Assembly (NCBI GenBank): GCA_016290715.1
Contig: JAEEUY010000178.1
Span: forward strand, 1-6,089
Direction: 5' to 3'
Length of the DNA: 6,089 nucleotides
From: Bacteroidales bacterium
GTDB lineage: Bacteria > Bacteroidota > Bacteroidia > Bacteroidales > WCHB1-69
Shown: piece by piece, positions 1-5,412 of the stretch
How the letters are laid out: each line of letters begins with the position of its first letter
Numbering within the stretch: position 1 is the stretch's first letter
Notes under the pieces: model-generated
Told to the model about the DNA's origin: nothing
The model's database searches: none
The model's input: only the letters and a program-made list of their open reading frames with translations
Program-made: the position numbers and the translations under genes

Positions 1-897
1 GAGGTTCTTTTTCGCACAATTAGTTCTATTTTGAGAAAAATGGGGTTTGGTTACCCTGTTTTTTTCAGCGTGTGGGCTTTTTTGCAAATCACCCTGTTAT
101 ACTATGTTTTTCGGCATCAGCGTTTTTTGTTTCCACTCTTGGCCTTTTTCTTGATAATAGGGCATGGTTATATGTCGTGGATGAATATCATAAGACAAGA
201 AATTGCCGCAGGAGTGTTTTTAGTATCATTAAAATATTTAGATGAAAGAAAACTTTGGAAGTTTTTGCTTTGTGTGGCAATAGCTTTTTGCTTTCACAAA
301 GCGTCATTAGTACTTGTCATTCTTTATCCACTTTTCCTATGGAGAAAAGACTTGTTTGGCAAAATATCATGGCAATTGCTGTTTTATCTTGTTGCATTGA
401 TTATCTCTTATCGTTTTAGTACATGGTTTATTGAACTATTAAGAAAACCGTTTTTCTTTTTCACAGATCTCTTTGGTTACAAAAGCTATGTGTTTAGATT
501 TTTGGAAGTAGATTCATTGAATTCCAGAGCACGATTTCAGACAAATACGGGATATGGAATCTTTATAAATATTTTTAGAACTCTTCCCATCCTTTTGTTA
601 AGTCGTCAATTAAAAATGTTTTATAACTCTTCATTTTTTAATATCATCTATAGCCTTTGGTTTATTCGTGTCATTAGTGCTTTTCTTGTCGGAGACTCTA
701 TCATATTAAATAGACCTTTCTCCTTTTTTTCAAATTTTAATACGATTATGTATGCGTATTTTGTCTATTATTGTTTTAGTTCAGGAAAATCCACTTGGCG
801 TTTTTTTGGAGTGTTTTATTTGCTGTTGTTTGTTCTGATGTTTTTTTATATGGTTTATACTAACGATTTTGTGAAGTATTCATTTATATGGCAATAA
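1..897 (+). CDS. EpsG-like polysaccharide polymerase, 5' end cut by window edge
   Basis: Probable inner-membrane protein that polymerises polysaccharide repeat units (Wzy-like role, EpsG family). The frame is open from base 1, so the true start is upstream. TTG at 31 and ATG at 40 are only internal codons. The visible 298 residues are very hydrophobic, with about eight or nine membrane segments, roughly at visible residues 18-36, 41-58, 62-77, 86-110, 123-137, 184-200, 211-230, 245-260 and 266-286. The block N-I-I-R-Q-E-I-A at 62-69, followed by a conserved-looking F-H-K-A-S at 98-102 and an N-R-P at 237-239 near the C-terminus, matches the pattern I know for EpsG proteins. These are usually about 350-370 residues, so perhaps 50-70 residues are missing. 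It ends in a double TAA. The gene is very AT-rich with long T runs. Family assignment is by motif memory. A different Wzy-type family remains possible, but a polytopic membrane protein of this locus is secure. Confidence 0.8.
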   Translation, partial: EVLFRTISSILRKMGFGYPVFFSVWAFLQITLLYYVFRHQRFLFPLLAFFLIIGHGYMSWMNIIRQEIAAGVFLVSLKYLDERKLWKFLLCVAIAFCFHKASLVLVILYPLFLWRKDLFGKISWQLLFYLVALIISYRFSTWFIELLRKPFFFFTDLFGYKSYVFRFLEVDSLNSRARFQTNTGYGIFINIFRTLPILLLSRQLKMFYNSSFFNIIYSLWFIRVISAFLVGDSIILNRPFSFFSNFNTIMYAYFVYYCFSSGKSTWRFFGVFYLLLFVLMFFYMVYTNDFVKYSFIWQ

Positions 898-912
898 TAA
901 TATTTTTGAGCT

Positions 913-1911
913 ATGGAAATTAAAACGTTTGCACCTGTTGTCATCCCAACGCTGTGTCGTTATGATACATTCGTTCGTTGCATTGAATCTTTGTCAAAAT
1001 GTACAGGTGCTGATCAAACAGAGTTGTTTATTGGAATTGATTATCCAGCAAATGATAGCCATTGGGATGGCTATCGACAAATATGCTTATATACGGAAAA
1101 AATAAGTGGTTTTAAGGCTGTTCATATATATAAAAGAGAGACAAATTATGGACAAAGGAGGAATACAAGAGCCTTATTGGAAGAGGTGAAGAGTCGTTTT
1201 GACCGATACATTCTTTCAGAGGATGACAATGAGTTCTCTCCCAATTTTTTGGAATATATAAATAAAGGGTTGGAAAAATACGAAAAAGATCCCGATGTTT
1301 TAGCTATATGTGGATTCAATTATCCTTTTAGTTATATGGAAAAAATAAAGGGATATGATAAAAACGCATACCCTATGCAATATTATTCAGCTTGGGGGAT
1401 TGGTCGTTGGGTGGATAAAGGGCCAAAGAATTATGTGAGTAATAAAGAAAAAGCTGAAGAAATCATATTTTCATGGTCTGCGGTGATCAAGCTTTGGAAG
1501 GCGGGTCACTATTCAACAGTGAGACGGTTGCTGCATAGGTATCAAGGATTTTTTGCGGACGTTATGTATAGAATATATTGTGTGTTGGAAGAAAAATATT
1601 GTATTTTCCCTGCGGTTTCAAAAGTAAGGAACTTGGGAAACGAAGGCAATGGATCCGTTTGTGTGATGGTTGATCACAGGTATGCCAATCAAAGAATAGA
1701 CACGGATTTGACATTTGATTATGATGATTTTGAAATAAAAACATACAAATCTATTCAAAAGGCCTGTAGAAAAATGTCTGGTTATAACAATAAAAATTTC
1801 TATATGATACCATTCTGTGTTCTCGAGTATGTTTGGTTTAGAATCACGAAAAAACCAATTGATCTTGATTCGATAGTCAATAAATACAGGCATGTTTTGA
1901 AAAGAGATTAA
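913..1911 (+). CDS. GT-A fold glycosyltransferase with EDD motif
   Basis: Cytoplasmic-face sugar transferase of 332 residues, expected to add one sugar to the lipid-linked repeat unit. The N-terminus P-V-V-I-P-T-L-C-R at 8-16 is the first beta strand and nucleotide-binding loop typical of GT2-like enzymes. Y-I-L-S-E-D-D at 99-105 supplies the probable metal-binding acidic triad (E103, D104, D105), followed by S-P-N-F-L-E-Y. The segment D-P-D-V-L-A-I-C-G-F-N at 126-136 and the W-G-I-G-R-W at 161-166 resemble the acceptor side of GNT-I-like (GT13-type) transferases, where the motif is also EDD rather than DxD. No signal peptide or membrane segment is seen. It starts at ATG 15 bases after the polymerase and is followed 16 bases later by the acyltransferase, in the same operon. 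It is as AT-rich as the polymerase. Donor and acceptor sugars cannot be read from the sequence, and the CAZy family is uncertain. Confidence 0.85.
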   Translation: MEIKTFAPVVIPTLCRYDTFVRCIESLSKCTGADQTELFIGIDYPANDSHWDGYRQICLYTEKISGFKAVHIYKRETNYGQRRNTRALLEEVKSRFDRYILSEDDNEFSPNFLEYINKGLEKYEKDPDVLAICGFNYPFSYMEKIKGYDKNAYPMQYYSAWGIGRWVDKGPKNYVSNKEKAEEIIFSWSAVIKLWKAGHYSTVRRLLHRYQGFFADVMYRIYCVLEEKYCIFPAVSKVRNLGNEGNGSVCVMVDHRYANQRIDTDLTFDYDDFEIKTYKSIQKACRKMSGYNNKNFYMIPFCVLEYVWFRITKKPIDLDSIVNKYRHVLKRD

Positions 1912-1927
1912 AACAAATACACTATTC

Positions 1928-2557
1928 ATGAGACATTTGATAATTATTGCCGCTGGTGGCATGGGCCGTACCCTTTATGGCATTGCCAAGGAAAGTATCG
2001 GATATAGTACGGATTTTTTGATTAAAGGTTTTATTGATGACAATCTTCATGCTTTGGATGGTTTTCCCAATTACCCTCCAATCATAGGGACGATTTCAGA
2101 ATACAAGCCGCAGCCTGACGATGTTTTTGCTTGTTCCATAGGTGGGCCAAGTCGGAAATCTTGTATAGAGAATTTGCGGGCGTTAGGTGCGCAATTCATC
2201 AACATCATACATACAGACGCACGAATTCGTACCAATGTGCAGATGGGAGAGGGAAATATCATATGCCCATACGTTAGCGTTGGTGCGGATTCTCATTTGG
2301 GTAGTTTTAATATGATTCAGCCATTCACAACTATCGGTCACGATGTGGTAATTGGCGATTTCACCCGTATTGACACTCATGTGACTTGCGTCGGGGAATC
2401 TAAAATTGGGAACGAAGTGGACATCTATACCGGTGCCGTGGTGAATTTTGGTGTTAAAGTGGAGGACGGGGCGCATGTGGGAGCAGGTAGTTTTGTCATT
2501 CGAAAGGTTAAAGCTGGGACTACCGTTTATGGTAATCCTGCCAGAGTTCTTATGTGA
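1928..2557 (+). CDS. NeuD/PglD-like sugar acyltransferase (left-handed beta-helix)
   Basis: Probable O- or N-acyltransferase acting on a nucleotide sugar or glycan sugar, 209 residues, the usual size for the NeuD/PglD family. Residues 1-75 form a small Rossmann-like domain. Its glycine loop, I-I-A-A-G-G-M-G at 6-13, has Ala8 where family members usually have Gly. From about residue 95 the protein is a hexapeptide-repeat beta-helix (for example I-C-P-Y-V-S-V-G at 112-119 and V-G-E-S-K-I-G at 155-161). H138 in T-I-G-H-D aligns with the catalytic base of this family. The C-terminus carries the typical Y-G-N-P-A-R at 201-206. ATG 1928 is chosen because the glycine loop begins directly after it. 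The gene lies between a glycosyltransferase and an ACP/KAS III pair, so its acyl donor might be an acyl-ACP rather than acetyl-CoA; that is inference. A plain acetyltransferase is the default alternative. Confidence 0.85.
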   Translation: MRHLIIIAAGGMGRTLYGIAKESIGYSTDFLIKGFIDDNLHALDGFPNYPPIIGTISEYKPQPDDVFACSIGGPSRKSCIENLRALGAQFINIIHTDARIRTNVQMGEGNIICPYVSVGADSHLGSFNMIQPFTTIGHDVVIGDFTRIDTHVTCVGESKIGNEVDIYTGAVVNFGVKVEDGAHVGAGSFVIRKVKAGTTVYGNPARVLM

Positions 2558-2617
2558 AAATATAGAACGTTTTTTTATATTAACAACGGGCAAATCGCCC
2601 ATAAATCATTTAAAGTT
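2558..2617 (+). other. 60-base spacer with a short GC hairpin, no promoter recognised
   Basis: This is the longest non-coding gap in the window and it separates the glycosyl/acyltransferase genes from the ACP module. It is AT-rich with a run of seven T near 2571-2577. A small inverted repeat, GGGC-AAATC-GCCC, lies at 2588-2600 (4-bp stem, 5-base loop). The T run lies before the hairpin, so it does not look like an intrinsic terminator. I could not find the Bacteroides promoter pattern (TTTG near -33 with TAnnTTTG near -7). The hairpin could affect ACP translation or RNA processing, or mean nothing. Confidence 0.35.
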
Positions 2618-2848
2618 ATGGAAATCAAAGAATTTATTGAAAATTTCGCGAGTCAGTTTGATGACACGCCAGTTGAGGAATTTAAAGCAGAAACCCAATT
2701 CCGTGAATTGGATGAATGGAGTTCCCTGATCGCTCTTTCCGTCATTGCAATGGTTGACGAGGAGTATGATGTTACCCTGAAGGGTGATGACATGAAGGCG
2801 GCAAATACGATAGGAGAATTATTCGAAATCGTAAAAAGTAAGCTGTAA
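2618..2848 (+). CDS. Acyl carrier protein, free-standing
   Basis: Small acidic carrier protein of 76 residues, the usual ACP length, that would hold an acyl chain on a 4'-phosphopantetheine arm. It contains about 19 Asp/Glu against 7 Lys/Arg. The attachment motif is D-E-W-S-S-L at 32-37. S36 aligns with the modified serine of the usual D-S-L, so the Asp before it is replaced by Ser35. Helix 2 follows as I-A-L-S-V-I-A-M-V-D-E-E-Y at 38-50, which is the typical partner-recognition helix. The housekeeping fatty-acid ACP is normally closer to G-A-D-S-L-D, so this looks like a dedicated, locus-specific ACP. Its TAA stop overlaps the ATG of the KAS III gene by one base (TAATG), implying translational coupling and roughly matched production. 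The AT-rich leader before the ATG has no clear Shine-Dalgarno, as is usual in Bacteroidota. Confidence 0.9.
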   Translation: MEIKEFIENFASQFDDTPVEEFKAETQFRELDEWSSLIALSVIAMVDEEYDVTLKGDDMKAANTIGELFEIVKSKL

Positions 2849-3882
2849 TGGCCTATCTCAGCTTTCAAAATGTGCGGATCGCCGGTTTTTCGACGGGCGT
2901 TCCCAAAGATGTTCTCACCAATGAGGTGGTGGATTCCGGCCAATACAGTGCCGCGTCTTTCATCAGCTCGACAGGTGTGAAGAACCATCGTATATCTGAA
3001 AAATACACGGCTGGGGACCTTTGTTGCGCGGCTTCCGAGAAATTGATTGCCGACTTGGGCTGGGATAAAAAGGAAATAGATGCGATTATTTTCGTGTCCC
3101 AACACGCCGATTACATCCTTCCCGCAACGGCCTGTATTTTGCAAGAACGGCTGGGACTTTCCAAAGAGTGTTATACGGCAGACCTCTCGCTTGGTTGTTC
3201 GGGTTGGGTTTATGGACTTAGTTACGCCGTGTCCTTGCTCTCCTGCGGCACCATTCGTAAAGTGCTTCTGATGAGCGGGGATGCCAAACGACGCATTGCT
3301 TACGTTGACCCGTTGTTCGGACACGCCGGCGCGGTAACCGCATTGGAATTTTGCGAAGGCGCTCCTGCCATCCAATTCTATTTTGGAACCGACGGGAGCG
3401 GATATGATGCGCTCATTATTCCAGACGGCGGTGCCCGCAACCAATTCACTGACCAATCGTTTGTTCCGGAAGATGTGGACGGACACATGCTCAATCGGCT
3501 TCAGTCCAGGATGAAAGGAATGGATGTCTTCTCATTCGGCATTACCATGGGACCCAAATCAGTGAAACGTCTCGCCGAACATTTCGGTTTTGATTACATG
3601 GATTGTGATTACTTTATTTTCCATCAGGCGAATCTGTTGATGAACGAGAAAATCCGCACGAAGTTGAAACTTCCCGAAGAGAAAGTCCCGTATTGTCTGC
3701 AGGATTTCGGGAACACCGCATCAGCGTCCATCCCGCTCACTATAGTGTCGCAGTTGAAGGGTAAAGTTGAACAAAAACAGACGAAATGGATCGGGTGCGG
3801 TTTTGGAGTAGGCCTCTCTTGGGGAGCGGTCTATTTTGAAACCAAAGATATTGTCGTTTCGCAATTAGTAGAATTGGAATAA
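2848..3882 (+). CDS. 3-oxoacyl-ACP synthase III family protein (FabH-like)
   Basis: Condensing enzyme of the thiolase fold, 344 residues. FabH-type enzymes join an acyl-CoA starter to malonyl-ACP to give beta-ketoacyl-ACP and CO2. The complete catalytic triad is visible: C117 in L-G-C-S-G-W, H259 in F-H-Q-A-N, and N289 in F-G-N-T-A-S-A-S-I-P. The C-terminal glycine loop G-C-G-F-G-V-G-L-S-W-G at 316-326 is typical. An intact Asn argues for true condensation rather than the acyl-transfer activity of KAS III-like enzymes that have lost a triad member. It starts inside the ACP stop codon and is followed 2 bases later by an SDR, so it belongs to a compact ACP-synthase-reductase module. The position inside a polysaccharide locus, the dedicated ACP and its slightly longer length than housekeeping FabH (about 320) suggest a specialised paralogue. 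Starter-unit specificity cannot be read from the sequence. Confidence 0.9.
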   Translation: MAYLSFQNVRIAGFSTGVPKDVLTNEVVDSGQYSAASFISSTGVKNHRISEKYTAGDLCCAASEKLIADLGWDKKEIDAIIFVSQHADYILPATACILQERLGLSKECYTADLSLGCSGWVYGLSYAVSLLSCGTIRKVLLMSGDAKRRIAYVDPLFGHAGAVTALEFCEGAPAIQFYFGTDGSGYDALIIPDGGARNQFTDQSFVPEDVDGHMLNRLQSRMKGMDVFSFGITMGPKSVKRLAEHFGFDYMDCDYFIFHQANLLMNEKIRTKLKLPEEKVPYCLQDFGNTASASIPLTIVSQLKGKVEQKQTKWIGCGFGVGLSWGAVYFETKDIVVSQLVELE

Positions 3883-3884
3883 AT

Positions 3885-4640
3885 ATGGAGTATAATCCTT
3901 ATTCGCTCAAAGACAAGACCATATTGGTCACGGGAGCTGGTTCGGGAATAGGAAGGGCGACGGCCGTCGAATCTTCCCGCTTGGGTGCTCGCCTCATCTT
4001 GGTTGACATTAACGGGGAAGGTCTTCAAGAAACGGAAAAGATGCTTGACAATCAAAGTTTAGGACATCTTTCATACGTAGTTGACCTATGTGACGAATCG
4101 GCTATTTCGGCTATGGTCAAAGATATCCCTGTCATTAACGGATGTTCCAACAATGCTGGGATTACGAAACTGACCCCCATCCAGTTTATCACACCGGAGG
4201 AGATTGAAAGAATCCACAAAGTAAATCTCGTGGCTCCGATGATGTTGACCAAGCACCTTGTCAAGAACAAGAAAATGGCAAGGCCGTCGTCCATTGTGTT
4301 TACGGCTTCGGCCGGCGGCGTGTTTGTAGCTTCGTTGGGGAATGCGGTCTATGCGACTTCGAAATGCGGTATTGATGGCTATATGCGTACGGTGGCGCTT
4401 GAATTGGCCCCGAAAGGGATCCGTTGCAACAGCGTCAATCCCGGAATGGTTGAGACACCTCTGATTAATAGGGGACAGGTTTCGGCCGAACAGCATGAGA
4501 AAGACAAGGAGAACTATCCTTTGGGACGGTACGGCAAACCCGAGGATGTGGCTTTGGCTACGATTTATCTGCTCTCGGATGCTTCGTCTTGGATGACGGG
4601 AACTGCTTTGAAGATTGATGGCGGTCTCACATTAAAATAG
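3885..4640 (+). CDS. Classical SDR oxidoreductase, first of a tandem pair
   Basis: Short-chain dehydrogenase/reductase of 251 residues, annotated in this context as a probable 3-oxoacyl-ACP reductase (FabG-like). Cofactor loop T-G-A-G-S-G-I-G at 16-23, N-N-A-G at 89-92, catalytic Ser142 (in F-T-A-S), Tyr156 and Lys160 (Y-A-T-S-K) are all present. Asp41 closes the second beta strand (L-I-L-V-D), which in classical SDRs favours NAD(H) over NADP(H). Classical 250-residue SDRs usually act on alcohols, ketones or acyl-ACP, whereas nucleotide-sugar SDRs are usually the longer extended type, so an acyl substrate is more likely. It follows the KAS III by 2 bases and precedes a paralogue by 7. By hand alignment the two are about 56% identical over their length, starting with the shared N-P-(Y/F)-S-L. 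Direction of reaction and substrate are unproven. Confidence 0.87.
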   Translation: MEYNPYSLKDKTILVTGAGSGIGRATAVESSRLGARLILVDINGEGLQETEKMLDNQSLGHLSYVVDLCDESAISAMVKDIPVINGCSNNAGITKLTPIQFITPEEIERIHKVNLVAPMMLTKHLVKNKKMARPSSIVFTASAGGVFVASLGNAVYATSKCGIDGYMRTVALELAPKGIRCNSVNPGMVETPLINRGQVSAEQHEKDKENYPLGRYGKPEDVALATIYLLSDASSWMTGTALKIDGGLTLK

Positions 4641-4647
4641 AAATAGA

Positions 4648-5397
4648 ATGAGCAATCCTTTTTCGTTAGAGGGTAAGACCATATTGATTACAGGAGCGGC
4701 CGGTGGTATCGGAAGCAAGACGGCAAGTGTGCTTGTCGGTCTCGGAGCCCGTGTGGTGCTGACGGATATTCGCGAAGAACCATTGCATGCCGTTTTGGAG
4801 TCATTACCGCAAGCTGCCGACGGCAATCATGAGGCTATCGCGTCTGATCTGACAGACGAGGCGAGTCTCAAAGCATTGGTGGATGCCTGTCCCGCTCTGG
4901 ACGGCTTGGTTTGCAATGCCGGCGTGATGAAGTTGACACCGGTTCCTTTCATCAGCAACGAAGAACTTCAGCGTATCCAAAGTATCAATCTGAATGCCCC
5001 GATTTTGCTGACCAAATCTCTTCTTCGGAAAAAGAAGATAAACAAAGGAGGTTCCATCGTCTTTACCGCAAGTGCAGCGGGAGTGTATCGCGTGTCCATT
5101 GGAAACGCCATTTACGCTACTACAAAATGCGGCATCGATGCTTTCATGCGTACCGTCGCTTTGGAGATGGGACCCAAAGGAATCCGCTGTAACAGCGTGA
5201 ATCCTGGTATGGTCGAGACCGCACTGATTGCTGGGTTTACCGAAGAGGAGAAAGAAAGGGAAATGCAAAACTATCCTTTGAGAAGGTTTGCAAAGCCTGA
5301 AGATATCGCCTTGGGTGTAGCCTATTTGCTTTCAGATGCTTCCTCTTTTGTGACGGGAACTGCGTTGAAGATTGATGGTGGTATGACTTTAGGATAA
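4648..5397 (+). CDS. Classical SDR oxidoreductase, second of a tandem pair
   Basis: Short-chain dehydrogenase/reductase of 249 residues, about 56% identical to the preceding gene by hand alignment. It shows T-G-A-A-G-G-I-G at 15-22, Ser142 in F-T-A-S, and Y156/K160 in Y-A-T-T-K. The usual N-N-A-G reads V-C-N-A-G at 88-92, with Cys89 in place of the first Asn. Asp40 after the second strand suggests NAD(H). The region around the active site and after it (residues about 151-193) is roughly 81% identical to the upstream copy and contains an identical C-N-S-V-N-P-G-M-V-E-T. The cofactor half is only about one third identical. This indicates an old duplication with a conserved substrate pocket. The two could be successive steps, two subunits of one hetero-oligomer, or enzymes of opposite stereochemistry. 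I cannot choose among these from sequence. Confidence 0.87.
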   Translation: MSNPFSLEGKTILITGAAGGIGSKTASVLVGLGARVVLTDIREEPLHAVLESLPQAADGNHEAIASDLTDEASLKALVDACPALDGLVCNAGVMKLTPVPFISNEELQRIQSINLNAPILLTKSLLRKKKINKGGSIVFTASAAGVYRVSIGNAIYATTKCGIDAFMRTVALEMGPKGIRCNSVNPGMVETALIAGFTEEEKEREMQNYPLRRFAKPEDIALGVAYLLSDASSFVTGTALKIDGGMTLG

Positions 5398-5412
5398 AAT
5401 TGTAAAGAAGTG

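Noticed and set aside
31..45. TTG at 31 or ATG at 40 as the real start of the polymerase gene.
   Set aside because: The frame is open to base 1 and the visible protein is shorter than the EpsG family, so the gene most likely begins left of the window.
2588..2600. GGGC-AAATC-GCCC inverted repeat as an intrinsic terminator.
   Set aside because: The stem is only 4 bp and no T run follows on either strand. The T run lies upstream, and the downstream genes look co-transcribed.
2448..2729. Plus-strand open frame bridging the end of the acyltransferase and the start of the ACP.
   Set aside because: It overlaps both genes out of frame, and their C-terminal and N-terminal family features are intact.
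2653..3486. Long open frame of 277 codons on the minus strand opposite the ACP and KAS III genes.
   Set aside because: It is fully antisense to two well-supported genes with complete motifs, shows no recognisable domain, and arises from GC-rich codon structure of the sense genes.
5398..5412. In-frame GTG at 5410 as start of the third SDR.
   Set aside because: The adjacent ATG at 5413 is the stronger start codon and gives normal SDR N-terminal spacing.
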